In this document: one piece after another, positions 39,840 through 49,234 of the stretch
How positions within the stretch are numbered: the first letter of the stretch is position 1
How the letters are laid out: each line of letters begins with the position of its first letter
Source: Tianweitania aestuarii
GTDB taxonomy: Bacteria > Pseudomonadota > Alphaproteobacteria > Rhizobiales > Rhizobiaceae
DNA: 64,000 nt
Assembly: GCF_018457165.1 (NCBI RefSeq)
Contig: NZ_JAFMNX010000001.1
Location: 1,240,001 to 1,304,000 of the forward strand
Direction: 5' to 3'
The notes under the pieces: model-generated
Databases searched by the model: none
Told to the model about the DNA's origin: nothing
The model's input: only the letters and a program-made list of their open reading frames with translations
Position numbers and translations under genes: made by a program

Positions 39840-40514
39840 ATGAGCGTCGATTTCGCTACCCAGCGGTTGAGAATGGTGGATGGGCAAGTGCGCACCACCG
39901 ATGTCACCAGCCTGGAAATCATCGACGCGATGCTCGCAGTTCCGCGCGAAGACTTTGTTCCTGCTCGCAAGCGCGCCCTTTCCTATGTCGACGAAGATCT
40001 AGAGATCGCTCCGGCGCTTGGCGGCAATCGGCCGCGCTTCCTGATGGAGGCTTCGCCGTTCGCCAAGATGTTGCAGATGGCTGATATCCGGCCTGGCGAC
40101 TTCGTTCTGGATGTCGGCGCCGGCACAGGCTACGGCGCAGCGATTCTCTCGCATCTGGCAAGCTCCGTTGTGGCGCTGGAAAGCGATACGACCCTTGCCG
40201 AACACGCCACGACCGCTTTGCAGCGTCTCGGCTACGATAATGTAGCGGTGGTCAACGGTGAATTGAACAAGGGCTATCCGACTCAAGGACCCTATGACGT
40301 GATCGTCGTGGAAGGATCCGTGGACGAGGTGCCTCAGGTTATGTTCGACCAATTGAAGGAACACGGCCGTTTGGTCGCGGTTGTGGGCCGCGGCAATTCC
40401 GGCTCCGCACGACTTTACGTCCGTGAAGGCAAGACTGTCTCGGGCCGGCCAGTGTTCAACGCTGCCGTTCAGCCGCTTCCTGGCTTCGACAAGCCCGCTG
40501 CTTTCCAGTTCTAA
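39840..40514 (+). CDS. PCMT-family methyltransferase
   Basis: SAM-dependent methyltransferase related to protein-L-isoaspartate O-methyltransferase. The SAM loop DVGAGTGYG is at 91-99, and the N-terminal RMVDGQVR and VPREDFVP segments fit the family. The canonical isoaspartate-binding ISQP-type loop before motif I is replaced by RFLMEASPFAKML, so repair of isoaspartate is not assured. Rhizobial genomes carry this variant before tolC. Start at 39840 (MSVDFATQ), 224 residues. It follows tRNA-Cys closely and may be read from the same promoter. Confidence 0.85.
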   Translation: MSVDFATQRLRMVDGQVRTTDVTSLEIIDAMLAVPREDFVPARKRALSYVDEDLEIAPALGGNRPRFLMEASPFAKMLQMADIRPGDFVLDVGAGTGYGAAILSHLASSVVALESDTTLAEHATTALQRLGYDNVAVVNGELNKGYPTQGPYDVIVVEGSVDEVPQVMFDQLKEHGRLVAVVGRGNSGSARLYVREGKTVSGRPVFNAAVQPLPGFDKPAAFQF

Positions 40515-40802
40515 GCTCTTTCGGTTGTCGAGCGATAACCGACCGGCGGTTGCAAACCGCTTGGGCCATACACTTGCGCGCCTGTGATTATTGCACGAGG
40601 CTCATGGTAAGGTTCTGTGGAACCGTGCCCTTGCTGCAACAACGTCTGCAGCAATTATGATCGAACCCTTAACCTCGCTTTGACATTCTTGCGCAACCGC
40701 GGGTGGAAGGTATAGCCCTATGCCTCGTGGGCGATTGCATATTCTGAGTCCACCGTCGGCAGGTCGCGGCCATTTGGTCTAGCCGTCAATCAGTGAGGGC
40801 GC
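40515..40802. other. pcm-like to tolC intergenic region
   Basis: There is no gene. Hairpins: GCGGTT-GCA-AACCGC (40546-40560) just after the methyltransferase, and TTGCTGC with GCAGCAA (40631-40654). A possible tolC promoter is TTGCGC (40689-40694) with TATAGC (40711-40716), 16 bp apart; a perfect TTGACA at 40680-40685 has no -10 at normal distance. Confidence 0.35.
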
Positions 40803-42164
40803 GTGTCTATTTTTTCCAAAAGTTTGTTCGCCGCATTGCTCTCAACGAGCGTGGCATTTTCTTCCGCAGCTTTGAGCGAAACCCTTACGGGCGCGCTGGC
40901 TAAGGCTTATGAATTCAATTCGCAGCTGAACTCTGCTCGCGCTGGTGTGCGGGTGAGTGATGAAGGCGTCGCTATTGCGAAGTCCGGTTTTCGACCGGTA
41001 GTAGCGGGCTTCTCCAACTACTCTTTGGCCCGTCAGGCCGGCATTCGTCTCCAAACAGGCGGTTTCGGCGTCTCGGTGTCGCAAATCCTGTTCGACGGCT
41101 TCCAGACCCGGAACAACGTTCGTGCAGCCGAATCGCAGGTGTTCGCCCAGCGCGAAGCTCTGCGCAATTCGGAAATGAACATCCTGCAGAACGCCGTCAC
41201 GGCCTATATGGATGTGATCCGCGATCGTCGCGTGGCGAACCTCTTGCAGCAGAACCTTGCCTTCCTTGAAGAGCAGGTTCGCGCAGCCAATTCCCGCTTC
41301 GAAGTGGGCGAGGGCACCCGCACCGACGTTGCGCAGGCGGATGCCACCCGTGCATCGGCTGTTGCCCAGCTTGCCGCTGCCCGTGCGCAGGCACTGGCCA
41401 GTGCCGCAGCCTATCGTCAGGTGATTGGCGATGAGCCGGACGGGCTCGCAGCAGCCGCACCGGCTGCCAAGCTTCTGCCGGCCACACTCGATCAGGGAAT
41501 TTCCTCAGCGCTTCTGGTTCATCCGGCCATCAAGTCCAACCTGCATGTGGTTGATGCGACCGAGTTCACCGTGAAGTCTGCTGAAGGCGCTTTGCTTCCG
41601 CAGCTTTCGGCGGAAGGCACCTTGCAGCGCAGTTACCGCGAATCGAGCCCGGGCACCATTCAGGATGGTGACACGGATGCGGCCAGCGTCGGCTTGCAGC
41701 TGAACATTCCGATCTACAACGGCGGTCGCACCTCCGCGGTAGTTCGCCAGAACAAGGAACAGGTTGGTCAGGCGCGCATCGATGTCGATGTCAGCCGTGA
41801 CCAGGTTCGTCAGGCTGTGACCTCTGCCTGGACGCAGTATATCGCAGCGCAGCAGTCCATCGCCGCCAACCGCGAGCTGGTATCTGCCGCACAGCTTGCT
41901 TTGTCCGGCGTGCAGGAAGAGCTGAATGTCGGCCAGCGCACCACACTCGACGTGCTGGACCAGCAGGCCGACGTGATCACCGCACAGGTCAACCTCGCCA
42001 ATTCCGAGCGTGACGCTGTTGTGGCCAGCTATGCGATCCTCAGCGCAACCGGTCAGCTATTTGCCGATCGGCTCGGCCTCAAGGTCGCGAAGCACGATCC
42101 GAAAGAGCACTACAAGGCTGTGAAGGACAAGTGGTTCGGCCTGCGGACGCCAGACGGCCGCTAA
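40803..42164 (+). CDS. tolC: TolC family outer-membrane efflux protein
   Basis: Outer-membrane channel for type I secretion and multidrug efflux pumps. A signal peptide of about 25 residues (AALSE) precedes two structural repeats of the TolC family, about 35-215 and 245-425, each with long coiled-coil helices and a beta-strand hairpin. The repeat hallmarks VSQILFDGFQTRNNV and LNIPIYNGGRTSAVV are in matching places. The start is GTG at 40803. 453 residues. Confidence 0.93.
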   Translation: MSIFSKSLFAALLSTSVAFSSAALSETLTGALAKAYEFNSQLNSARAGVRVSDEGVAIAKSGFRPVVAGFSNYSLARQAGIRLQTGGFGVSVSQILFDGFQTRNNVRAAESQVFAQREALRNSEMNILQNAVTAYMDVIRDRRVANLLQQNLAFLEEQVRAANSRFEVGEGTRTDVAQADATRASAVAQLAAARAQALASAAAYRQVIGDEPDGLAAAAPAAKLLPATLDQGISSALLVHPAIKSNLHVVDATEFTVKSAEGALLPQLSAEGTLQRSYRESSPGTIQDGDTDAASVGLQLNIPIYNGGRTSAVVRQNKEQVGQARIDVDVSRDQVRQAVTSAWTQYIAAQQSIAANRELVSAAQLALSGVQEELNVGQRTTLDVLDQQADVITAQVNLANSERDAVVASYAILSATGQLFADRLGLKVAKHDPKEHYKAVKDKWFGLRTPDGR

Positions 42165-42171
42165 ACGATCG

Positions 42172-42210
42172 GAGACTTGCGCAAATGTTGTGTGCAAGTC
42201 TCTTCTCCCA
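42172..42210 (+). terminator. tolC terminator
   Basis: GAGACTTGC (42172-42180) pairs perfectly with GCAAGTCTC (42194-42202), extendable by three inner pairs, and is followed by TTCTTCTCC. It lies 7 bp after the tolC stop. Confidence 0.65.
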
Positions 42211-42308
42211 TGTTCCGGGATTCACCGCTTGTTAGGCATCGTTTACGCTCAACCTGTTGATTCGGCAGCTTTGGTTGCTGCCGATTACGGTGAAGCGGCG
42301 GTGTGACC

Positions 42309-43031
42309 ATGGCGCAAACGAACAGTGTTCAGCGTGAGCCCTCCATGGAGGAGATTCTCGCTTCGATCCGCAGGATTATCGAAGACAGCGATACTGCGCG
42401 GCCTGCCAATGATGCTCCGGTGGCCGTGGCATCTGAGTCGGTGGCCGCCACAAGCGAAGTTGCCGGCATTGAAACGATGCAGCTCGGCGTCCGCGACGCG
42501 GCTCCCAAATCCCAATCGCAGCCTGAAGCACGGGCTGACCATGCTTCTGCCGATGAAGCCAGTCTGCAGCGGAACCGTCGCATTGCTGAAGAACTGCGTC
42601 CAAGCCTTGCCGCTGTCGCGGCAGCCAAGCCTTCAATGTCCGAGCCCGAAGCCGTCACGCAAGCGCCGGCTGCTCAGGCCGCTGCTGCTGAGCACGAGGC
42701 AGCCAGCTCGGTCGGCGCGAGCGCATCTAAGCAAGACGCTATGCCGACCTTCGAAGATCTGCTTGAAGACGAAATGAAGGCTGCGCCCGAAGCGGACACG
42801 GCAAGCCCGTTGCCTTCCATTATCTCCGACAAGACCGGCCGTCAGGTCGCGGCTGCCTTTGGGGAACTTTCCGAAGCCTTTGCGGCAACACGCCAGAAAA
42901 GCTTCGACGAGATGGCTGAAGCCATGCTGCGCCCTATGCTGACGGATTGGCTCGATAACAATCTACCAACGCTGGTTGAGCGTCTTGTGCGCGAAGAGAT
43001 CGAGCGCATTGCGCGAGGTCCGGCTCGCTGA
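42309..43031 (+). CDS. popZ: PopZ-like polar organising protein (DUF2497)
   Basis: The DUF2497/PopZ layout is clear: a conserved N-terminal helix (EPSMEEILASIRRIIEDS, about 10-27), a low-complexity Ala/Glu/Pro-rich middle (about 30-185), and a C-terminal helical oligomerisation region ending WLDNNLPTLVERLVREEIERI. PopZ forms a polar hub that anchors chromosome origins and cell-cycle factors in alphaproteobacteria; in rhizobia it marks the growing or new pole. I start at ATG 42309; a GTG two codons upstream is possible. 240 residues. Confidence 0.87.
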   Translation: MAQTNSVQREPSMEEILASIRRIIEDSDTARPANDAPVAVASESVAATSEVAGIETMQLGVRDAAPKSQSQPEARADHASADEASLQRNRRIAEELRPSLAAVAAAKPSMSEPEAVTQAPAAQAAAAEHEAASSVGASASKQDAMPTFEDLLEDEMKAAPEADTASPLPSIISDKTGRQVAAAFGELSEAFAATRQKSFDEMAEAMLRPMLTDWLDNNLPTLVERLVREEIERIARGPAR

Positions 43032-43064
43032 TCTCCTCGAGGTCGCACTAAAAAGCGGCATCTG

Positions 43065-43104
43065 TTGACTTGATGGGAGCCTTGGCGTTTTAACCGACGC
43101 CAAG
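43065..43104 (+). promoter_or_regulatory. Possible valS promoter with overlapping inverted repeat
   Basis: TTGACT (43065-43070) and TTTAAC (43089-43094), spaced 18 bp, could drive valS. The -10 lies in the loop of a perfect inverted repeat, CTTGGCGT (43081-43088) with ACGCCAAG (43097-43104), which might be an operator or a terminator for the upstream gene. Confidence 0.3.
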
Positions 43105-43154
43105 ATCAGTGGCCGTGAGGCTCGCTCCGTTTATTCAGCAGGTTCGGTATCCCA

Positions 43155-46058
43155 ATGCTAGAGAAAACCTACGACTCGAAGTCCGTCGAGCCGCGTATCG
43201 CGAAACTCTGGCAGGAAGCGGATGCGTTCCGCGCCGGTGCTGGCTCAGCCGAGGGCGCCGAGCCCTTTACCATCGTTATTCCACCGCCGAACGTCACCGG
43301 CTCGCTCCATATGGGGCACGCGCTCAACAACACGCTGCAGGACATTATGGTCCGCTTCGAGCGCATGCGCGGCAAGAATGTGCTGTGGCAGCCGGGCATG
43401 GATCACGCCGGCATCGCCACGCAGATGGTTGTGGAGCGTAAGTTAGCTGCCGAAGGTCAGCCGAGCCGTCGCGAGCTTGGCCGCGAAGCCTTCATCGACA
43501 AGGTCTGGGAGTGGAAGAACGAATCCGGCGGGCTGATCTTTAATCAGCTTCGTCGTTTGGGCGCGTCCTGCGACTGGTCGCGTGAGCGCTTCACCATGGA
43601 TGAAGGCCTGTCGAAGGCTGTCATCGAGGTCTTTGTCTCGCTTTACAAGGACGGCCTGATCTATCGCGGCAAGCGTCTCGTGAACTGGGACCCGCAGTTC
43701 GAGACCGCAATCTCCGATCTTGAGGTCGAGAACCGCGATGTCGACGGCCATATGTGGCACTTCAAGTACCCGCTGGCCGGCGGCGAGACCTACACCTATG
43801 TGGAGAAGGATACCGACGGCAACGTCGTGCTCTCGGAGGAGCGTGACTACATCTCGATCGCGACCACGCGCCCCGAGACCATGCTGGGCGACGGTGCTGT
43901 CGCTGTGCATCCGGATGACGAGCGTTATAAGTCGATCATTGGCAAGCTGTGCGAAATCCCGGTTGGTCCGAAGGAGCATCGCCGGCTGATCCCGATCATT
44001 GCCGATGAATATCCCGATCCGGAGTTCGGCTCCGGCGCGGTGAAGATCACCGGCGCGCACGACTTCAACGACTACCAGGTTGCCAAGCGCAACGACATTC
44101 CGTTGTACCGCCTGATGGACAGCCAGGCGCGGATGCGCGCCGATGGCGAGGCCTATGCGCGTGAGTCGCAACGCGCCATGGAGATTGCACGGTCGGGCGA
44201 ACTGCCGAGCGAAGACGACATCGACGGCATCAATCTGGTTCCGGAGGAATATCGCGGTCTCGACCGCTACGAAGCACGCCAGCGCATTGTCGATGCGATC
44301 AGTGCCGATGGCCTCGCCGTCACGCGTCTCGATGAGGAAGGCAACGCCGTTCCTTATGTCGAGTCCAAGAAGATCATGCAGCCCTTCGGCGATCGCTCTG
44401 GCGTCGTCATCGAGCCGATGCTGACGGACCAGTGGTTCGCCGATGCCAAGACCCTGGCTGAGCCGGCCATTGCTTCGGTACGCGAAGGGCGCACCAACTT
44501 CGTGCCGAAGAACTGGGAGAAGACGTATTTCGACTGGATGGAAAACATCCAGCCCTGGTGCATTTCGCGTCAGCTTTGGTGGGGACACCAAATCCCGGCA
44601 TGGTACGGCCCGGACGGCAGCGTCTTCGTTGAGAAGGACGAAGAAGCCGCGCTTGAAGCGGCCGTGCAGCACTACCTCGCCCATGAAGGTCCTTGGAAAG
44701 CTTGGGTTCAGGAGCGTCTGGAGAACTACGAGCCCGGCTCGATCCTGACGCGCGACGAGGACGTGCTCGACACTTGGTTCTCATCGGCGCTGTGGCCATT
44801 CTCGACGCTTGGCTGGCCGGATGACACGCCTGAACTAGCCAAGCACTACCAGACCGACGTCTTGGTTACCGGATTTGATATCATTTTCTTCTGGGTTGCC
44901 AGAATGATGATGATGGGTCTTCACTTCATGGATGAAGAGCCCTTCCACACGGTCTATGTTCACGCGCTAGTCCGCGACAAGACCGGCGCCAAGATGTCGA
45001 AGTCTAAGGGCAACGTTATCGATCCGTTGGATCTGATCGACGAATACGGTGCGGACGCGCTGCGCTTTACGCTGGCCATCATGGCGGCGCAGGGCCGCGA
45101 CGTGAAGCTCGACCCGGCACGTATCGCTGGCTACCGCAACTTCGGCACCAAGCTATGGAACGCCACGCGTTTCGCCGACATGAACGGCGCTAAGCGCAAC
45201 GACGCCTTCTGGCTGGCCGATGCCAAGCTGCCGGTGAACCGTTGGATACTGACCGAGCTGACCCGCACGTCGCGCGAGATCACGGAAGCAGTCGAGGCTT
45301 ATCGCTTCAACGAAGCAGCGGGTTCTGCTTATCGCTTCGTTTGGAACCAGTTCTGCGACTGGTATCTTGAGCTCCTGAAGCCTGTCTTTATGGGCGAGGA
45401 CAAAGCAGCCAAGGCGGAAAGCCATGCCGTTGCCGCTTTCGTGCTCGACGAGATCTACAAGCTGTTGCATCCGTTCATGCCGTTCATGACGGAAGAGCTT
45501 TGGGCACATACGGCCCGCGACACGCCACGCTCGACGCTGCTTTGCCATGCCGAGTGGCCGGCACCATCCTTCGAGGATGCGGATGCTGCGGCGGACGTAA
45601 ACTGGCTGATTGATCTGGTGAGCGGCATCCGCTCGGTGCGCTCGGAGATGAATGTGCCCGCTGGTGCCGTCGCACCGATCGTCGTGGTGGACGCTTCGGC
45701 TGAAACCCAGGCGCGCTTTGCTCGGCATGAGAGTGCGATCAAGCGCCTCGCGCGTGTCGGGGATATCGCGTTTGCCGATGCTGCGCCCGGACAAGCGGCT
45801 CAGTTGGTGCTTGGTGAGGCCACGATCTGCCTGCCGCTCGGCAGCCTGATCGATGTCGGCGCCGAGACGGCGCGTTTGACCAAGGAGATCGGCAAGGCAA
45901 CGGCCGAGATCGAGCGTATCGACAAGAAGTTGTCGAACGAGAAGTTCGTGGCCAATGCCCGCGAGGACGTTGTCGAAGCCGAGCGTGAGAAGAAGGTGGC
46001 TTTGACGCAGGATGTGGAAAAGTTGACCGCAGCCCTGCAAAGGGTCCAAAACACTTGA
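43155..46058 (+). CDS. valS: Valine--tRNA ligase
   Basis: Class I synthetase charging tRNA-Val. The HIGH-type motif HMGH is at 52-55 and KMSKS at 613-617. The connective editing domain (about 200-350, with TTRPETMLGD) removes mischarged threonine. The C-terminal coiled coil (about 905-965) is intact. At 967 residues it is slightly longer than the E. coli enzyme because of an insertion in the editing region around AMEIARSGELPSEDD. Confidence 0.97.
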   Translation: MLEKTYDSKSVEPRIAKLWQEADAFRAGAGSAEGAEPFTIVIPPPNVTGSLHMGHALNNTLQDIMVRFERMRGKNVLWQPGMDHAGIATQMVVERKLAAEGQPSRRELGREAFIDKVWEWKNESGGLIFNQLRRLGASCDWSRERFTMDEGLSKAVIEVFVSLYKDGLIYRGKRLVNWDPQFETAISDLEVENRDVDGHMWHFKYPLAGGETYTYVEKDTDGNVVLSEERDYISIATTRPETMLGDGAVAVHPDDERYKSIIGKLCEIPVGPKEHRRLIPIIADEYPDPEFGSGAVKITGAHDFNDYQVAKRNDIPLYRLMDSQARMRADGEAYARESQRAMEIARSGELPSEDDIDGINLVPEEYRGLDRYEARQRIVDAISADGLAVTRLDEEGNAVPYVESKKIMQPFGDRSGVVIEPMLTDQWFADAKTLAEPAIASVREGRTNFVPKNWEKTYFDWMENIQPWCISRQLWWGHQIPAWYGPDGSVFVEKDEEAALEAAVQHYLAHEGPWKAWVQERLENYEPGSILTRDEDVLDTWFSSALWPFSTLGWPDDTPELAKHYQTDVLVTGFDIIFFWVARMMMMGLHFMDEEPFHTVYVHALVRDKTGAKMSKSKGNVIDPLDLIDEYGADALRFTLAIMAAQGRDVKLDPARIAGYRNFGTKLWNATRFADMNGAKRNDAFWLADAKLPVNRWILTELTRTSREITEAVEAYRFNEAAGSAYRFVWNQFCDWYLELLKPVFMGEDKAAKAESHAVAAFVLDEIYKLLHPFMPFMTEELWAHTARDTPRSTLLCHAEWPAPSFEDADAAADVNWLIDLVSGIRSVRSEMNVPAGAVAPIVVVDASAETQARFARHESAIKRLARVGDIAFADAAPGQAAQLVLGEATICLPLGSLIDVGAETARLTKEIGKATAEIERIDKKLSNEKFVANAREDVVEAEREKKVALTQDVEKLTAALQRVQNT

Positions 46059-46065
46059 ACGGCTT

Positions 46066-46105
46066 GATGAAGTTACGCGCAGTCAGCGCGTAACTTCATC
46101 ATTTT
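46066..46105 (+). terminator. valS terminator
   Basis: A perfect 15-bp stem, GATGAAGTTACGCGC (46066-46080) with GCGCGTAACTTCATC (46086-46100), has a 5-nt loop and is followed by ATTTTG. It starts 7 bp after the valS stop. Confidence 0.8.
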
Positions 46106-46132
46106 GCCCTTCCACCATGCGAGCGCCCACAT

Positions 46133-46150
46133 GACCTCGGAGGCGAGGTC
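46133..46150 (+). other. Hairpin in the ilvD leader
   Basis: GACCTCG-GAGG-CGAGGTC is a perfect 7-bp stem with a 4-nt loop, ending 23 bp before the ilvD start. It could affect translation start or be a binding palindrome. I see no leader peptide rich in branched-chain codons, so classic attenuation is not supported. Confidence 0.35.
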
Positions 46151-46173
46151 GCCCGAAAATTGGACAGAGTATC

Positions 46174-48012
46174 ATGCCTGCTTATCGCTCCCGTACTACC
46201 ACCCACGGTCGCAACATGGCCGGCGCTCGCGGCCTTTGGCGCGCGACCGGCATGAAGGACAGCGATTTCGGCAAGCCCATCATTGCCGTGGTGAACTCCT
46301 TCACGCAGTTCGTACCGGGGCACGTTCATCTCAAGGATCTCGGCCAGCTCGTGGCGCGCGAGATCGAAGCGGCCGGTGGTGTCGCCAAGGAGTTCAACAC
46401 GATCGCCGTCGATGACGGTATCGCGATGGGCCATGACGGCATGCTGTATTCGCTGCCATCGCGCGAGCTGATCGCCGACAGCGTCGAGTACATGGTCAAC
46501 GCGCACTGCGCCGATGCCATGGTCTGCATTTCCAATTGCGACAAGATCACGCCGGGCATGCTGATGGCCGCGATGCGGCTGAATATTCCGGCCGTGTTCG
46601 TGTCAGGCGGTCCGATGGAAGCCGGCAAGGTCGTGCTGCAGGGCAAGGAACATGCGCTCGATCTCGTGGACGCCATGGTGGCGGCAGCCGATGACCGGGT
46701 GTCCGAAGAAGACGTCAAGACCATCGAGCGCTCGGCGTGCCCGACCTGCGGCTCGTGCTCTGGCATGTTCACGGCCAATTCGATGAACTGCCTGACCGAA
46801 GCGCTCGGCCTCTCGCTGCCAGGTAACGGCTCGACGCTGGCGACGCATGGCGACCGCAAGCGCCTGTTCGTGGAAGCCGGCCATGTCGCCGTTGATCTCT
46901 GCCAGCGCTATTATGAGCAGGACGATGACAGCGTGTTGCCGCGCAACGTCGCCGACCGCAAGGCGTTCGAGAACGCCATGACGCTCGACATTGCGATGGG
47001 TGGATCCACCAATACGGTGCTGCACATCCTTGCGACTGCGCATGAGGGGCAGATCGACTTTACGATGGACGATATCGACGCGCTGTCGCGTCGTGTGCCG
47101 GTGCTCTGCAAGGTCGCGCCGGCCAAGAACGATGTCCATATGGAAGACGTGCATCGTGCCGGCGGAATCATGGCGATACTGGGCCAGCTCGACAAAGCCG
47201 GCTTGATCCATCGCGACAGCCCGACCGTGCATAGCGGCACGATCGGCGACGCGATCGACCTCTGGGATATTTCGCGCACCACGCAGGACAATGTCCGCAA
47301 CTTCTATATGGCGGCGCCCGGTGGCGTCCCGACGCAGACGGCGTTCAGCCAGGATCGTCGTTGGGACGCGCTCGATCTTGACCGCGAGACCGGCGTCATC
47401 CGCAGCGCCGAGCATCCGTTCTCGAAGGATGGTGGACTAGCCGTCCTGAAGGGAAACATTGCCGTTGATGGCTGCGTCGTGAAGACGGCTGGCGTCGACG
47501 AGTCGATCCTGAAGTTCACCGGTCCGGCCAAGGTCTATGAGAGCCAGGATGCGGCAGTGAAGGCCATTCTGAGCAACGAGGTGAAGGCCGGTGATGTCGT
47601 GGTCATCATCTATGAAGGCCCGCGTGGCGGTCCCGGCATGCAGGAGATGCTTTATCCAACCAGCTATCTGAAGTCGAAGGGACTCGGTGCATCCTGCGCG
47701 CTCCTGACCGATGGCCGTTTCTCCGGCGGCACGTCTGGACTGTCGATCGGCCACGTTTCGCCGGAAGCCGCGGAAGGCGGTTTGATTGGTCTTGTACGCG
47801 AAGGCGACATGATCGCGATCGATATTCCGAACCGCTCGATCGACCTTCTGGTGGAACAGGCGGAGCTCGACCAGCGTCGCGCTCAACAGGATCAAGCTGG
47901 GTGGAAGCCTTCGGAGCAGCGCAAGCGCAAGGTGTCGGACGCGCTCCGCGCTTATGCCCATTTTACCACCAGCGCGGCCAGAGGCGCCGTGCGCGTGGTG
48001 CCTGAAGAGTAA
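46174..48012 (+). CDS. ilvD: Dihydroxy-acid dehydratase
   Basis: Fe-S enzyme making the 2-oxo acids that are the direct precursors of valine and isoleucine. The first cluster ligand region is [10 protein letters not shown], with [17 protein letters not shown] in the middle, and the C-terminal GRFSGGTSG motif holds a catalytic Ser. 612 residues, typical for the [4Fe-4S] E. coli-like form. It works downstream of ilvA, which is also in the window but not adjacent. Confidence 0.97.
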   Translation: MPAYRSRTTTHGRNMAGARGLWRATGMKDSDFGKPIIAVVNSFTQFVPGHVHLKDLGQLVAREIEAAGGVAKEFNTIAVDDGIAMGHDGMLYSLPSRELIADSVEYMVNAHCADAMVCISNCDKITPGMLMAAMRLNIPAVFVSGGPMEAGKVVLQGKEHALDLVDAMVAAADDRVSEEDVKTIERSACPTCGSCSGMFTANSMNCLTEALGLSLPGNGSTLATHGDRKRLFVEAGHVAVDLCQRYYEQDDDSVLPRNVADRKAFENAMTLDIAMGGSTNTVLHILATAHEGQIDFTMDDIDALSRRVPVLCKVAPAKNDVHMEDVHRAGGIMAILGQLDKAGLIHRDSPTVHSGTIGDAIDLWDISRTTQDNVRNFYMAAPGGVPTQTAFSQDRRWDALDLDRETGVIRSAEHPFSKDGGLAVLKGNIAVDGCVVKTAGVDESILKFTGPAKVYESQDAAVKAILSNEVKAGDVVVIIYEGPRGGPGMQEMLYPTSYLKSKGLGASCALLTDGRFSGGTSGLSIGHVSPEAAEGGLIGLVREGDMIAIDIPNRSIDLLVEQAELDQRRAQQDQAGWKPSEQRKRKVSDALRAYAHFTTSAARGAVRVVPEE

Positions 48013-48032
48013 AGATCGCCACATAGCTGAAG

Positions 48033-48060
48033 AAGGGCCGCCCCAGTGCGGCCTTTCTTG
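48033..48060 (+). terminator. ilvD terminator
   Basis: AAG-GGCCGC (48033-48041) pairs with GCGGCC-TTT (48048-48056) across a 6-nt loop and is followed by CTTGTTT. It lies 21 bp after the ilvD stop. Confidence 0.75.
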
Positions 48061-48350
48061 TTTCCAGCAAATAAAACGCCTTCGGTCATCTCGTTGCGAT
48101 TCAGCAACACTCCTTTGACCAAGCCTCGTCTATACCAGTCACCGGGGATCACACGCCCACTTTGTGCCATAAACCCGGCGCACCTCGAAGCTGTTCGATC
48201 GGTGCAAAGGGGGCTTGGCTCGATCGGCGTATGCCGCATACTGCGGCCGGGGTAGGTATGAACGCACGAGTTGTATCAGGGTTGTGTTATGCGCATTCGA
48301 TTGCGGCTCAAGCTGCGATTCCGATGTCCGCTTCACCCTTCGCGTCAGTG
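48061..48350 (+). promoter_or_regulatory. Upstream region of exoR-like gene
   Basis: There is no convincing gene. An in-frame extension of the downstream ORF back to 48162 looks non-coding (no signal peptide in front). In-frame ATGs at 48258 and 48324 are alternative exoR starts. I see no promoter with normal spacing; TATACC near 48132 has no matching -35. Confidence 0.3.
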
Positions 48351-49169
48351 ATGAACAAGCGCCAGCGCAGGATACCTGCCGGGGCAACGCGAGCTTTCCT
48401 GCTTGCGGCTGCGGTTGCTTGCGGATCCTTTGCCGGAACCGGGGCGGCGCGCGCTTTGGACGAGAAGAAGGTGGTGGAGCCCGGCTCCAACCCGTGGGCG
48501 GTCTTCAAGTTCGGTTTTTCCGCTTACAAGAGCGGTCACAAGGACCAGGCTGTCGAAGCTTACAAATACGCTGCTGAAAATGGCCAGATAGGCGCACAGT
48601 GGAAGCTGGCGCGTATGTATGCCGAAGGCGATGGCGTTGGCCGCGACGATTACCAGGCCTTCAAGTTCTTTTCCGAGATCGCACGCCAGGAAGTCGAGCC
48701 CGGCAGCCCGGAAGACACCTATATCTCCGACGCGCTCGTAGCGCTTGGCCGTTACCTGAAGTCCGGCATTCCCGGCAGCCCGGTGGATGCCGACCTTTCC
48801 GCGGCCAATGATTACTACATGCGCGCCGCTGCGACCTATCGCAATCCGGATGCGCAGTATGAAGTCGGCAAGATGTATCTGCAGGGTGACGGCGTTCGCT
48901 CGAACATTCGCCAGGCAGGGCGCTGGCTGCAGCTTGCAGCCGAGAAAGGCCATGCCGGCGCGCAGGCGACGCTCGGCAATCTCCTGTTCCACAGCGGCAA
49001 GGTCACGCGCGGTCTGGCGATGATGACGGCAGCTCTTGAGCGCGCGACACCGAGCGACCAACCCTGGATCCGCGGCATGCAGGAAGAAGCTTTTGCGCTG
49101 GCCGACGAACGCGATCGGCGCAGTGCCATCCTGCTGGCGCAGGACATGCTGACCAAGGGTTCACGGTAG
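48351..49169 (+). CDS. exoR: ExoR-like periplasmic Sel1-repeat regulator
   Basis: The mature protein follows Sinorhizobium ExoR closely: FKFGFSAYKSGHKDQAVEAYKYAAENG near the start, AYKYAAENGQIGAQWKLARMY as a Sel1 repeat, further Sel1 repeats at about 175-215, and GNLLFHSGKVTRGLAMMTAAL near the end. ExoR sits in the periplasm and inhibits the ExoS-ChvI two-component system, which controls exopolysaccharide, motility and host-associated genes. A signal peptide ends at about residue 36 (ARA). I start at 48351; starts at 48324 or 48258 are possible. 272 residues. exoS/chvI are not in this window. Confidence 0.85.
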   Translation: MNKRQRRIPAGATRAFLLAAAVACGSFAGTGAARALDEKKVVEPGSNPWAVFKFGFSAYKSGHKDQAVEAYKYAAENGQIGAQWKLARMYAEGDGVGRDDYQAFKFFSEIARQEVEPGSPEDTYISDALVALGRYLKSGIPGSPVDADLSAANDYYMRAAATYRNPDAQYEVGKMYLQGDGVRSNIRQAGRWLQLAAEKGHAGAQATLGNLLFHSGKVTRGLAMMTAALERATPSDQPWIRGMQEEAFALADERDRRSAILLAQDMLTKGSR

Positions 49170-49175
49170 AAACAA

Positions 49176-49201
49176 AAAGAGCGGGCTTGGCCCGCTCTTT
49201 G
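49176..49201. terminator. Bidirectional terminator exoR/purB
   Basis: AAAGAGCGGGC (49176-49186), loop TTG, GCCCGCTCTTT (49190-49200) is a perfect 11-bp stem with an A-run on the left and T-run on the right. It serves exoR and the convergent purB. Confidence 0.9.
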
Positions 49202-49234
49202 TCATTCGGCTTTGAGCCTTTGTGCCTATCCGGT

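Noticed and set aside
48162-48350. N-terminal extension of the exoR-like protein
   Set aside because: It would place about 63 unlikely residues before a clear signal peptide.
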